Below are positions 33,295 through 44,330 of a stretch of DNA of 64,000 nucleotides, piece by piece. The stretch's first letter is position 1; each line of letters starts with the position of its first letter. The translations under genes were made by a program, and so were the position numbers. The notes below the pieces were generated by a model, which was not told the DNA's origin, did not search any database, and saw nothing but the letters and a program-made list of their open reading frames with translations. The DNA lies in assembly GCF_029867415.1 (NCBI RefSeq), contig NC_081185.1, positions 42,044,766 to 42,108,765 of the forward strand, given 5' to 3'. The stretch comes from Vicia villosa (Eukaryota > Streptophyta > Magnoliopsida > Fabales > Fabaceae).

Positions 33295-34629
33295 ATGGCT
33301 TTTTCTACCAGAGATTATGTACGACTCAACTTTGTAGGGATACCTTCTGAGCTTAAGGAGCTCGCCTTGGAAGTCCCTGGAGACTCTAAGTTTGCTGAAA
33401 GACATGGTTATCTTCTTCGACTAGTCACCTCTCAATTTGAAGAAGATATGATGAGAGTCTTATGCCAATTCTTTGATCCCGAACATCATTGCTTCACTTT
33501 TCCGGATTATCAGTTGGTACCTACTTTGGAGGAGTTCTCAAACTTACTTGGTGTACCTATATCTAAGCATCTGCCCTTTACTGGATTGGAAAGCACTCCG
33601 AAACTCGAGACTATTGCTGCTGCACTTCACCTAAAGAGATCCGACATCGCCTCTAACTGGGACACCAAGAATGGAGTAGAAGGTCTCTCAGCCAAATTCT
33701 TATTTGGAAAAGCTCGACAATTTCTGAAGGCCATGAGCTATCATGCTTTTGAAGATGTTTTGGCTTTATTAATATATAGTTTGGTTTTGTTTCCTAATCC
33801 TGATCAATTCATTGATGTGCACGCAATCAAGATCTTTCTGACTCACAACCCCGTGCCTACGCTACTTGGAGATATTCTACATTCCCTTCACTCTCGTGTC
33901 ATGAAGAAGCGAGGGACTCTTATGTGTTGCACACCCTTGCTGGCTAGGTGGTTTATTTCGCACCTTCCACGCTCAGTAGTCAGAAACGATCAAAAGATGC
34001 AATGGTCTCGAAGAATCATGTCACTTTCTCACTCAGATATCCGTTGGCATGTTATGTCTCAAGAGTACGTCACTATCATTGATCATTGTGGGAAATTCCC
34101 TAATGTGCCTCTCCTTGGCATTAGAGGAGGAGTCACCTACAATCCTTCATTAGCTTTACGACAATTTGGTTATGCTCGAAGGGATGGTCCTCATCACTTG
34201 CTCATTGAAGGGGTTGTTTTCAATTATGAAGAAGATGTTCGCCAAGAGTTCATACGCGCTTGGAACAAGGTGTACAGGGTGGATAGCAAAAGTTGGGGGC
34301 AAAAGAACTCTCTTCCCTCGGAACCTTATCTTAGATGGGTACGCACTCGCGCTCAACGCTTTGTCATGCCATACCCTTATGTTAGACCTGTGATTGTTGA
34401 ACCTGAATGTGAAGAAAAGGTTCCTTTAGTTGTTCTCCATCCAGACATGCCCACTGATCTAGAAGAACTACAAAAATCATGGGTCCAATTGAAAGAAGAA
34501 AGGGATACTTTTGAGGCTCAATTCCGCGCCAAAGAGAAACAAGTGTTAGAACTCACAAGGCTACTTCAAGCAGAACAGAACGTCAATAACTTCATCGGAT
34601 CAAAGAGGAAGCGTCCATGGGAAGCTTGA
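33295..34629 (+). CDS. Ogre-2 ORF1 protein (DUF7745-like)
   Basis: Intact 444-residue ORF from ATG 33,295 (MAFSTRDYVRLNF). It aligns along its length with Ogre-1 ORF1: HHCFTFPDYQLVPTLEEFS, LSAKFLFGKARQF, FEDVLALLIYSLVLFPN, VHAIKIFLTHNPVPTLL, FISHLPRS, RGGVTYNPSLALRQFGYAR and LRWVRTRA. The C-terminus is a likely coiled coil (residues 375-430). Function unknown. That it stays intact in an element which lost every enzymatic domain suggests a role in cis or in particle assembly (inference). The residue-level similarity to Ogre-1 looks moderate, so the two families separated well before these insertions. Confidence 0.85.
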   Translation: MAFSTRDYVRLNFVGIPSELKELALEVPGDSKFAERHGYLLRLVTSQFEEDMMRVLCQFFDPEHHCFTFPDYQLVPTLEEFSNLLGVPISKHLPFTGLESTPKLETIAAALHLKRSDIASNWDTKNGVEGLSAKFLFGKARQFLKAMSYHAFEDVLALLIYSLVLFPNPDQFIDVHAIKIFLTHNPVPTLLGDILHSLHSRVMKKRGTLMCCTPLLARWFISHLPRSVVRNDQKMQWSRRIMSLSHSDIRWHVMSQEYVTIIDHCGKFPNVPLLGIRGGVTYNPSLALRQFGYARRDGPHHLLIEGVVFNYEEDVRQEFIRAWNKVYRVDSKSWGQKNSLPSEPYLRWVRTRAQRFVMPYPYVRPVIVEPECEEKVPLVVLHPDMPTDLEELQKSWVQLKEERDTFEAQFRAKEKQVLELTRLLQAEQNVNNFIGSKRKRPWEA

Positions 34630-34902
34630 AGAAATTCTAGTTTATTGTTATTATTATTCCTAGTTGTTTACACATTTACTTTTGTAAGCCAAAATGGCAA
34701 AGAACCATAAACTAAAGTACAATCTAATTATTATTATTATTATTAACAAAGCTTGTTCTTTCTTTCTTGTTTAAAGTGAATTTAAATTTTAAGGTCCTTG
34801 AAAACATTGCATATGCATAATCATATCATTCATAAACATCGCATCACAGGTTTCATAAAATCAAATGCCTCATCTTTGTTGCTGTTTATTTCAGTAAGAA
34901 AG
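34630..34902 (+). other. Spacer between ORF1 and ORF2 of Ogre-2
   Basis: Contains an ATT trinucleotide run near 34,728-34,745 and ends with a splice-acceptor-like GCTGTTTATTTCAG (34,881-34,894), 8 bases before the ORF2 ATG. The frame is open further upstream, but the AT-rich residues there do not look coding. Confidence 0.45.
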
Positions 34903-36075
34903 ATGAATCTCGAACAATCTGTCAAAAATCTTCAGGCTCAGAATAACCAGTTCCAGAAAATAATCTTTCACTTAGCCAAGGGGCAAGAAGAATTAAAGGC
35001 ACTTCTGTCCGAGAAGGAGAAGGACCAACAAAGGGAGCAAGGTGTGCAAGATGAATGGAAATCCAAACCTAAGCGATCATTCACTCCGTTGCACATGCCG
35101 ATGTCTCAAGTTCTGCAACAACTGCTCAACCAGAACTTGATAACCTTATTACCTTCATATTCAATCCCTACAAATCCTGCTCCTGGGTATAAGTACCATG
35201 CGAGATGTGCTTATCATTCGAATAGCCCTGGCCATGACACAGAGGATTGTGGACCATTGAAGCATAAGATCCAAGACTTAATTGACAACAAGATCATTGA
35301 CTTCAATTCAACTGGGGGGCCTTACATGGCTAATACCCTGTGTAAACAACAAGTTGGGGAAGCTCTGATCTCCACATCAGCATCACAACCACAACATAAG
35401 CATAACGCGCCTAAAAGACAATTCACAAAGATCAACATGACTTTGGCTGAAGCGTTGCAACAGATGCTGAGGAAAGGGCTAATGACTTTGAGGGATCCTC
35501 CTCGGAATCCTAACATTTCGTCTCATCAGTATAATCCTAATGCAAGATGTGCTTACCACTCCGACAGCATCGGACATGACACTAACGATTGTTGGCTACT
35601 GAAGAATAAAATCCAAGACCTCATTGATGATAAGATGATTGATTTCAATTCACCCGAGGAATCTCATGTGGCTAATGCTGGGAACAATCAGAAAGGTCAC
35701 AATGAACCCAACCAATCTGTAGGGACAATTCTGATCTCTACACCAGTTCCACAACAAAGATGCAAGTCAGGAGCACCTAGGCGTCAGTTCACGAAGATCA
35801 ACATGTCACTGGCTCAGGCATTACAACATTTGTTGAAAGCAAACTTGATCACTGTGAGGGGTCCTCCTGTAAAGCCCAACACTTCCGCTCCCAGCTATAA
35901 GCCCAATGCGAGGTGCGCATACCACTCCAATAGCCCTGGACATGATACAAATGATTGTTGGCCATTGAAGAACAAGATTCAAGACATGATCGATGCTGGT
36001 GAAATTGAATTCCCTCATCCCCAGACTCCTATAGTGATCCCTGCTCCCAGGCACAATCACGACAAGAATGATTAA
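34903..36075 (+). CDS. Ogre-2 ORF2: coiled coil plus three tandem gag zinc-finger modules
   Basis: ATG 34,903 (MNLEQSV) starts a 390-residue protein. Residues 1-50 form a coiled coil comparable with the gag start of Ogre-1. Three modules of about 115-122 residues follow, each with a hydrophobic helix (FTKINMTLAEALQQMLRKGL and variants), a P-rich linker and a C-x2-H-x5-H-x4-C finger: CAYHSNSPGHDTEDC (102), CAYHSDSIGHDTNDC (216), CAYHSNSPGHDTNDC (338), then a KIQDLID helix. Ogre-1 gag has exactly one such module (residues about 450-525, finger CPYHQGAPGHNIENC). The capsid core is missing. Likely an RNA- or particle-binding adaptor (inference). Confidence 0.85.
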   Translation: MNLEQSVKNLQAQNNQFQKIIFHLAKGQEELKALLSEKEKDQQREQGVQDEWKSKPKRSFTPLHMPMSQVLQQLLNQNLITLLPSYSIPTNPAPGYKYHARCAYHSNSPGHDTEDCGPLKHKIQDLIDNKIIDFNSTGGPYMANTLCKQQVGEALISTSASQPQHKHNAPKRQFTKINMTLAEALQQMLRKGLMTLRDPPRNPNISSHQYNPNARCAYHSDSIGHDTNDCWLLKNKIQDLIDDKMIDFNSPEESHVANAGNNQKGHNEPNQSVGTILISTPVPQQRCKSGAPRRQFTKINMSLAQALQHLLKANLITVRGPPVKPNTSAPSYKPNARCAYHSNSPGHDTNDCWPLKNKIQDMIDAGEIEFPHPQTPIVIPAPRHNHDKND

Positions 36076-36717
36076 TGTCATAGTGGATGAACTTTAGATC
36101 ATTAAATTTACTTTCATTTGCAATTTCTATTCTGTTTGTTTAAACATTCAAATTATGATAGACATTATTTGTTTTAATAATTATCATCAGTGCATTGCAT
36201 ATATTTGTCTTGAATAAATTATTTCGTTATCACTCATTTTAAATTATGTCTTTATTCTGCATATGTTTTTGTGATACTCAACTCCTGCTAAAGTTGTATA
36301 CCTTTTGAGGGAGGATGACGAAAATGATACCGCAACCTCATACAATATGCTTTTGAACGGACTATGCTGACGATGTACAGGCATTGTTTCAATTCCTAAA
36401 CAGTGGAGATATAAGGATGGTAATCCCTCGTCAACCCCTTTGAGCCTAAGGAGTAGAAGTTTCTTTTTGTACGAAACACCCGCATTTTTAACCTGGGGCA
36501 GGGTAGTTCTCAGTTATTTTGGCTGTGCATTCTATTTTAAGAGAATCACTCAGTACATCTTTCAACAAAGGTTTCAATCACAAACGCTCAGCCGCACACA
36601 TCAAAGAAGTGTCGGAAATGTCAATCAAAAGACAATGACGGTTCATCAATCATCAAACAAGGCAGTCAATATCTTTCAAAAAAAAAATGGAAAAAACATA
36701 TATACAAAGAAAAGCCT
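36076..36717 (+). other. Ogre-2 3' untranslated region, first part
   Basis: No ORF with recognisable content. This interval stands where protease, RT, RNase H and integrase would be in a full element; I see no remnants of them. Confidence 0.5.
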
Positions 36718-36797
36718 GCTAAGTCAAAAATCAAAAAGAAGACTTAGGCAAAAATCAAGGCGTCCCGCTGACTGTAAGCTCCAAAGAGACAGTTCAG
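36718..36797 (+). repeat. Two GGCAAA-tailed hairpins of Ogre-2
   Basis: GCTAAGTC/GACTTAG(GC) (36,718-36,749) and CTGACTGT/ACAGTTCAG with one bulge (36,768-36,797), followed by GCAAAAGTTAGGGATAT. Same class, tail and relative position as 19,787-19,960 of Ogre-1. Confidence 0.7.
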
Positions 36798-38373
36798 GCA
36801 AAAGTTAGGGATATCAAAGAGATGAAAAAAAAGAAGTCAATAAATTCTTGAACAACTCAAAGTTGCAACTACCACAAGGAAGAAGTGACTGCCATCTCAA
36901 AAGTTCTCTCTGCTTATGAACCATCATCGTTGTCAAAAGCGCAAATCCAAAAGTCTCTTGGAACCTGAAGGCATAAGTTGAGTTGACTGAGCTTAGGACT
37001 GAAGTTCATCACGAAGAGGGGTGGGTACAATCAAATTTTGAGCCATTATCCTTTGTTTCTTAAACCGTGAACCAAGCCACGTTACAACCCTTGAAAGTCC
37101 TAATTGAAGCATGGTTAGTTCGAAAGCATACTGTCACAAAAAAAAAGGTATCCTGACTCCTTAAGGTTTACCAAAAACGAGGAGTCGGTATTTCATTCTT
37201 ACAAATATTATTACAAATATCATTTTTTTACAAGTGTCGTGTTTTTGCATCTCATGTTTTAAAGGTTTTTCAAAAATTCAAGACAAACGTATGCATTGCA
37301 TCTCACGAATTCATTATTAAACATATTCTGCTACATAATTTCAAATGTTAGCATCAGAAAGAACTTGCACAGGGTACAACTAATGACTGAAAGTTATCCC
37401 GACAGACAAGATTACGCCAAGAAGCAATGTATCCTACGTATACAAGGGGCATGGCATGCTTTGCCCAATCAATCTGGGGCAATCCAGTCAAGATTATAAG
37501 AATCTCTCAAAAGCCAAACAATCAAAGGCATACACCTCAAGTGGGTTTCAAACTATTTGTCCAAACAATCTGGGGCAATCAAGTCAAGATTCCGAGAACC
37601 TCTCAAGGATGCCAAAATAATCAGGGGCACGCATCCAAGAAAAATCTGAAGCTACTTCTCAACCAACATAGGACATCATATTGGGCATATGATTACTAGG
37701 GGCATGTCTCCTAAAGTGCACATCTTATAAAAGTCTCGCAAGGCGAATCTTTCCAAAGTTCCTGCTAACTGGGGGCAAGTCTATACAAGTCCAGTTTGAC
37801 ATTTTAAGTGACGTGTCCTAAATTAAGTAGTAGTTACTATAATACTGGGGGCAACTTTCACCCATGTCTCCCCACAAAGCCGGGTTCACAAGATCATATC
37901 CCCACAGAGTAATCATTAAGAAGATATCTTCAAACGCCCCCGATAGAGACATGACTGCCCAACAGAGTTTACATCTTCAACACTGTCGCTCTCCTCCAAC
38001 ATGATTTATCAATATCTTTATCACCAATCAGGGAACATCAAGTCACTGATCATCTCCAAGCAGAAATCATAAATTCCCAGCTGAGCATCTTCAAGACAAG
38101 ATCAGACAGTACAATTACAAGGACATAAAGATCTACTTTCTTAATCAAAGACAACATAAATCATATTCACATATCATATGTCATAAACATGTTCATACAC
38201 TGCATACATTACCTCATAATGAACTCATACATAACATGCAAAAGCTCTCATTTATTTTGAGGGATTCATTACATAACCCATGCATCATGACATTGCATAA
38301 AGATTAACCTTACCTTTTTCAGAATACAGGTACCGACAAATGAACGAAATCTCCAACTTTCCAAGATCTAATT
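36798..38373 (+). other. Ogre-2 3' untranslated region, middle part
   Basis: No convincing gene. A roughly 110-bp unit with CAATCTGGGGCAAT occurs twice (near 37,470 and 37,580), and TGGGGGCAA-type motifs recur to 37,860. CCCCACAGAG motifs near 37,870-37,965 resemble the links between hairpins in Ogre-1. Confidence 0.45.
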
Positions 38374-38907
38374 CAGCTACTACGAATGGTATTGACACGA
38401 TCAACGCTCGAAGATCTAATTCATTTACCACGAACGGTAATGACACGATCACTTTCAAAGTCTAATTCAGCTACTACGAACAGTACTGACACGACAAAAG
38501 ATCTAATTCGGTTACTACGAACGGTACTGACACGGTCAACTCTCAGAGATCTAATTCTATCATCACGAACGATGAAGACACGATTATCTCCTCAGATCTA
38601 ATTCAGCTACTACGAACGGTACTGACACGATCAAATTTCAGAGGTCTAAGTCTATCATCACGAACGGTGTGGACACGATCACTGGCCTTCCCAGTCTAAT
38701 TCAGTCACTACGAACGGTGCTGACACGACAAGAGAATCTAATTCTATCATCACGAACGATGAAGACACGATTATCTCCTCAGATCTAATTCTATCATCAC
38801 GAACGATGAAGACACGATCATCTTTCCAAGATCTAATTCAAGTATCACGAACGATACTGACACGATCAATTCCAAAGGATCTAATTCATCTACCACGAAC
38901 GGTAATG
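38374..38907 (+). repeat. ACGAAC-loop hairpin array of Ogre-2, twelve copies with covarying stems
   Basis: Twelve units 40-60 bp apart, usually led by AGATCTAATTC and followed by ACACGA. Each folds as three pairs, a one-base bulge, four or five pairs and the loop ACGAAC. Stem versions include CAG-c-TACT/GGTACTG, CAT-t-TACC/GGTAATG, TCT-a-TCATC/GATGAAGA, CAG-t-CACT/GGTGCTG and CAa-GTATC/GATACTG. Loop and flanks are constant while stems change in pairs. The array ends about 200 bp before the 3' LTR. Confidence 0.85.
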
Positions 38908-39108
38908 ACACGATCAACGCGCAAACAACATCTTCTCAAAATTCAACTACCAGATGGCATCCACAAGCCCATCTCCGACAAAAGTCCCTACTTCAAATAG
39001 GGCAAATTTCTTGGTATTCTTATGTTCAATCATCTTCCACCTTCAGATACCGACTGGCGCGCAAACCACTCTACATCTTCAGGTTTAAGATAATTGAACA
39101 GGGGCAGC
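38908..39108 (+). promoter_or_regulatory. End of Ogre-2 3' untranslated region with polypurine tract
   Basis: The stretch ends TTGAACAGGGGCAGC, directly before TGTCATACCCC of the 3' LTR; 39,094-39,108 is the purine tract. Confidence 0.7.
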
Positions 39109-42100
39109 TGTCATACCCCAAAATTTGCCCATGCTATTCAAAACACAAAACTCCAAAACACAGTCTCCTACACAGAAACTCTAAACTAGGGTTTGACTAA
39201 TTCAAGGGAAAATCATTGAATCAATGGCTCAAGGTGGTTCAATAAGGTCCCTAATATCCCAAAGTATCTCCATATAAAGTTTCAAGTCAAACAGAACAAG
39301 TTGGTCCCTCAAATCATGATTAGGACAACAGTCGATCCCCAAGGGCAAAATAGTCATTTCAAGTCCAAATACAGTCAAAGTTCAAGATACTTGGTCAACA
39401 ATATCCTCATAACCCTAAAATCATCATTTGATTAAGGGTTGATCATGATGATACAAGAAAAGATCAGAAAAGTCAAAAGTTAAAGGTTACTATTTTAGGC
39501 ATGAACTGAAAAAGTCAACCAAACTTTGAAAATTCACCAAATATTCATACTTCATCAGAAAAATTCCCACCAAAGCTCATTTTGAAGGGAATTCATTCCT
39601 CTATCCAATGGTCCAAGAATCAGAGCCCATAGGTCAATGGTTTAAGAGATATGGCTTCATACATTATAGGTCTTTTCCAAAAGTCAACAAAAAGACATTT
39701 TTTTCAAAAGGTCATAAAATGAGAATGGCAAATGATTTTGATATGGGATCAAGGACACTAGTTAGAGGACTCTCTAAGGTTTCCAAAAAGTCCACAAGCT
39801 TGAAAAAATATTGAGATATGAAGGAATGGCATGGTGTACAAGTTCACCTATTTTCAAGAGTGTACAAGAGGGAAAAAAGCCTAAAACTTAAAATATTTCT
39901 AAATGGGCTTGCATTCCTTTTATTCTAACTTTATTTTAAGCCCATCCACGTGCTAGAACAAGGAGCATGTTATTTTCACTATTTTATTTATTATTTTATG
40001 GTTTTAATTCATTAAAATCATGATTTAATTATATAAAATATAAAAATAATGCAAGATTGGATTTTGCTTTAATTTTAAGTCAAGAATTGAATCAAATCTC
40101 TCCCACCAATCAGTCAATTTCGTTCATGATGCTTGAATCCCAAGATTGGCCTAATATAGAAAGGATCCATGGCAAATTTCAATCAAATTTCCAATCACAT
40201 TCAATTCTTGATTCAATGAAGATTTGTTCCAATTTTGTTGACCTAAAACGCTCTAGTATATATACAAAAGCATTGCAGACCCTTAAGGGGAGGAAATTCG
40301 GCCTAAAAGAACTCTAACCCGAGCACACAAATCTCAAAGAAAATTGAAGTTGCTCTTGGAGATTCAGGCTGATTCAAGAGGATTCAAAGATTCCAACACG
40401 TTCCCCAAGCATCACTGAGCGTCTCTCGATCCTTGACAAGCCTCGATACATCCGGAGACGCCTCCAGTCCTTCAAGGTTTGACCAAATTCGTATTCACTC
40501 AATTATCACATTCCATGCATTCTAATTGATTTTTGGATGTGTTTTCGTACATATCGTGATGTTATAATCAATCCTGGATGTTTAATTGTGTTTTCATGTA
40601 CGTTTGCTGTGATTCACCATGTTAGGGTTTATGGACTTTGAATTAGGGCTTTTTGATTGACTAAGAATTAGGACAAATCATATAGTTCATGAAACTCGTG
40701 ACCTCTGGACGATCACAATGGAGGGGTCGCGAACAATTTCTAGTTTGTTTTGGCCGTTTTATGGTTTTCACAGGTATAAAAAGCTTGGCCTTTCATAGCG
40801 CGTCTGCAAAAAGCGCTGTAAAAGCGCAGTCTGCAATTTCTCAGCGAGGAAGACGATGCGTGGCAGCATCCGATAGGCCAGTTTGAACGGGCTTTGGCGC
40901 GCAGGATTTTGGAACGACTTGGGATCCGGTGATTCTCAGGTTCGCGCGTATGACGCACCCTCACTCTCTGAGTCTCTTGATTTCATCAATCCGTCATCCA
41001 GCGTACCAAAGACTGCAGGTGCACCATGCTCCCGTGCGCGCTGCCACACCAAATCATAAGCTAAGAATTTTTGAAATTTTTTTTAATTTTAATTATACAG
41101 CCCTTTATTTTGTGTATTTTGATATATATATATTTTGTTTTTTTTCTTTCTTTCTTTTAAATTTATATAAAAAACTAATAAATAATTTTATAAAAAATAT
41201 TTTTAATATTTGTTATTTATTTATTTTTAGAGTATTAATATTTATATTATTATTAAGAATACTTATTTTATACTAAGATCCTTATTTAATTCACTAATAT
41301 TCTAAAAAATTTTCCAAAAAATATATTTCGCATCCGATTTTATTTTTCGACTCGATTTAATTAATTAGGTCGTTAGACCAATAATTAATTAAATTATTTA
41401 TTCTCCTTTTTTACAACTTCTTCGTACCCTAATTAGGGTTTATGAAGAATAAGCCATACACTGATTTCATTTGATTTTCTTGTTATCAGGGTTAGCAACA
41501 TGATTCGCCCCGAGCGCGCGCCTTCAACAAACCCCAAAGATAAGTGTTCTATTCTATTTAATTTTAATTATACTTAAATTAATTTACTCTTAGGGTTTGC
41601 TTTGCGTTCACCCTCTCTCTCTGCCATGTCTTTTCAGGGTTACCCCCGAGGTTTCTTCCGACTCAAACCATATCAGATCAAATCAAAGCTAAGTACCCTC
41701 GCCTATTTGATCATTTTTTTTCTTTATTTATCTACTCTTTATTTTTTAGAGTCACCCCCGCCCGCCTTTGAATTAGTCATACACTCACCCAATTTTGTTA
41801 TTTATTTGCCTTTTCAGGGTTTGTCGAATGCCAAAGCGACGAGTCTGGTAACCCTGAGCCCTATCTTAAATGTTTTTTTCTATTTTATTATTACTTGTGT
41901 CAACCCTGATAAGGGATCCGCTGGTTACAATTTCCCGCCCCCTTTATTGCTTTATGTTATTATATACTGCGTGGTTAGTAATCTTAGGGAGTGCAAGCCT
42001 TAAACTGAATTAGAATAACTAATTAAAAGATAAATATCTGAATATAATCACGTGATTGTTGCACACACGCACCCTTTTGGGGTAACCCTCTCTGTTGCCT

Positions 42101-42835
42101 TGTTGCCTTGTTGCCTGTTGCCTTTGTATTTTTGCAGAATAAGCCATGTCCCTCGAATACGAGGATACCTCAGCCACGTTGCCTCGAATAAAGGTTATGA
42201 GACCCTAAAAATGATGCTGCCTTCGATACACTAACATGACCTCGACCCTCGGATGTTGCCTACGAAAAAAGGCTGAGGTATCTTCTGGTTGCCTACGAAA
42301 AGGCTTATTCTGATCCTTACCTTAGACTACCTGCCCTTCTATGGCATGGGACAGTCTTATGGCAAAGGATGCTTCGATGACCCTTCAACCTCCAAACGAA
42401 AGGCTTCCTGCCCTCTTCTGGCAAGGATAGACCCTTTCATTCTGAAAGGCTAAAAAGAGACCTATCATCTGAGTTTAAGGTAATTGCCCCTAATTGCCTT
42501 GCAATGCTCAATTTTCATATTCTTTCTCACAATTCTTAAAAAAACTGGCTACGCTCATTTACGAGCTAAAGTCCACTTTTTTTTCTTCCATCTACTTTTT
42601 CTAAAGACAAACAAGCAAGCAAAGCAATTAAGAGCCCATGGAAAACCATGGATGCAAAGGGTGCCTTACACCTTCCCTTTGCATAAATTACCCCCCCGAA
42701 CTTAGATTTCTTTAAAAAGGTTTTTTTCTGTTTCTTTTTGCCTTTCCGAATATAGTTTGGATAAAATAAAAGTCGGTGGCGACTCTTGCTTACCGCGACA
42801 TACCGATTATTAAAAAGTCAGTTCACCGTGTTACA
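39109..42835 (+). repeat. 3' LTR of Ogre-2
   Basis: 3,727 bp, the same length as the 5' LTR. Changes I noticed: AAAG to AAGG near 39,752, CTCAAA to CTTAAA near 39,888, ACAACCC to ACAGCCC near 41,099, one T fewer near 41,720 and one C more near 42,697. The large inverted repeat recurs at 42,136-42,311. Confidence 0.95.
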
Positions 42836-42840
42836 CACAC
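42836..42840. repeat. Target-site duplication of Ogre-2, right copy (CACAC)
   Basis: Partner of 28,813-28,817. Confidence 0.95.
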
Positions 42841-43741
42841 GATCACTCTAGTTACAACCTGCTTAGATAACCTCTAAGACTTCCTAGAGTATTCTGATCC
42901 ACACGATCACTCTAGTTCCTTACAACTTAATGTAATCAATTCTAAGAGTATTACAATTGCTTCTTAAAAGCTATAATCACAAACTGTGATATTTCTCTTA
43001 ACGTTTAAGCTTAATCTCACTAATATATTACAACAGCAATGTAGTGAGCTTTGATGAAGATGAAGATTCTGAGCTTTGAATAGACAGAGTTTCAGCAAGT
43101 TAATATGAGTTGTTTTGTGCAGAATCGTTAACCTTGCTTCTCATCAGAACTTCATATTTATAGGCGTTGGAGAAGATGACCGTTGAGTGCATTTAATGCT
43201 TTGCGTGTTCCGTACAGCATCGCATTTAATGTTATACGCTTTTGTCAACTACCTCGAGCCTTGTTCACGCTGTGTCTACTGACGTTGCCTATAATAGCTT
43301 TTAACGTTCCTTTTGTCAGTCAGCGTAGCTTGCCACTTGTACTTCCTTCTGATCTGATGTTTGTGAATATAACGTTTGAATATCATCAGAGTCAAACAGC
43401 TTGGTGCAAAGCATCTTCTGATCTTCTGACCTTGAAGTGCTTCTGAGCGTGATACCATCAGAACTTCAGTGCTTCTGATCTCATGTTCTTCTGATGCTTC
43501 CATAGACCCATGTTCTGATTCTGCTTCGACCATCTTCTGATGTCTTGCCAGACCATGTTCTGATGTTGCATGCTGAACCCTTTGAGACAAAGCTTCTGAG
43601 CGCTGAATTATGCATACTCTTTATATATTTCCTGAAAAGGAAATTGCATTGGATTAGAGTACCATATTATCTTAAGCAAAATTCATATTATTGTTATCAT
43701 CAAAACTAAGATAATTGATCAGAACAAATCTTGTTCTAACA
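42841..43741 (-). repeat. 3' LTR of B, second part (after Ogre-2)
   Basis: Matches 50,901-51,801 with one noticed substitution. The minus-strand LTR start TGTTAGAACAAG lies at 43,741. TATA box on the minus strand at 43,154-43,163 (plus-strand ATATTTATAG). Very rich in TTCTGA/TCAGAA words. Confidence 0.95.
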
Positions 43742-43910
43742 ATCTCCCCCTTTTTGATGATGACAAAAACATATATAAATGATATGAATTTGCGATCAGA
43801 AAGAACAGACGGCAAAAGACAAATTACACAGCTATAGCATAAGCATATGAATATGTCTCCCCCTGAGATTAACAATCTCCCCCTGAGATAAATAATCTCC
43901 CCCTGAAATA
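43742..43910 (-). promoter_or_regulatory. Multiple polypurine tracts of Sirevirus B
   Basis: Plus-strand ATCTCCCCCTTTTTG (43,742-43,756) is the PPT abutting the LTR; on the minus strand it reads AAAAAGGGGGAGAT. Three more GGGGGAGA blocks follow within 170 bp (43,855, 43,874 and 43,897), and another full one is at 44,815-44,830. Repeated PPTs next to the 3' LTR are a recognised Sirevirus signature. Confidence 0.85.
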
Positions 43911-43984
43911 AATACTCGAAGAACTTTAATAAAAGACTTCCCTGATTATTTCGGTAGAGACGATCATATAAGCTTTTGTCTTCA

Positions 43985-44330
43985 GAGAATTCATAGCTTC
44001 TGACTTCTGCTTCCATTGGACAGCTTCAGAACTAGAATTTCTTTAGATCCTTAGAACACTCACAGCTTCTGATTCCTGCTTCCATCTAGGACAGCTTCAG
44101 AACTTGAATTTCTTTGATCTTCAGAACATTCACAGCTTCTGATTTCTGCTTCCATTTAGGACAGCTTCAGAACTTGAATTTCTTTGATCTTCAGAACATT
44201 CACAGCTTCTGATTTCTGCTTCCATTTAGGACAGCTTCAGAACTTGAGTTTTCTGGATCTTTAGAACAATCACAGCTTCTGATTTCTGCTTCCCTCGGAT
44301 AGCTTCAGAGCTTGAATTTCTACCAACCTC
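43985..44330 (-). repeat. 70-bp tandem repeat in the 3' region of B, about five copies
   Basis: Units start near 43,992, 44,061, 44,131, 44,201 and 44,271 with the shared core ACAGCTTCTGATTTCTGCTT, then GGACAGCTTCAGAACTTGA. The two central copies are almost identical. Between env-like ORF and PPT. Confidence 0.88.

Larger units (their letters stand above)
28818..42835 (+). mobile_element. Ogre-2, a non-autonomous Ogre/Tat element, 14.0 kb
   Basis: LTRs of 3,727 bp each with TG..CA ends, a CACAC duplication, the same 18-nt primer site as Ogre-1 and a similar purine tract (AACAGGGGCAGC). I saw three substitutions and two homopolymer length changes between the LTRs, about 0.1%, the youngest or near-youngest event here. 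The 6.6 kb interior encodes ORF1 and a short gag-derived zinc-finger protein only; capsid, protease, RT, RNase H and integrase are all absent. It sits in the 3' LTR of B. Confidence 0.95.

Noticed and set aside
38374..38907. CRISPR array
   Set aside because: Spacers are not unique and unit spacing is irregular; units are covarying hairpins in the 3' region of a plant retrotransposon.
43276..43590. 104-aa ORF in the B LTR, repeated at 51,336-51,650
   Set aside because: TCAGAA-rich low-complexity reading within an LTR.
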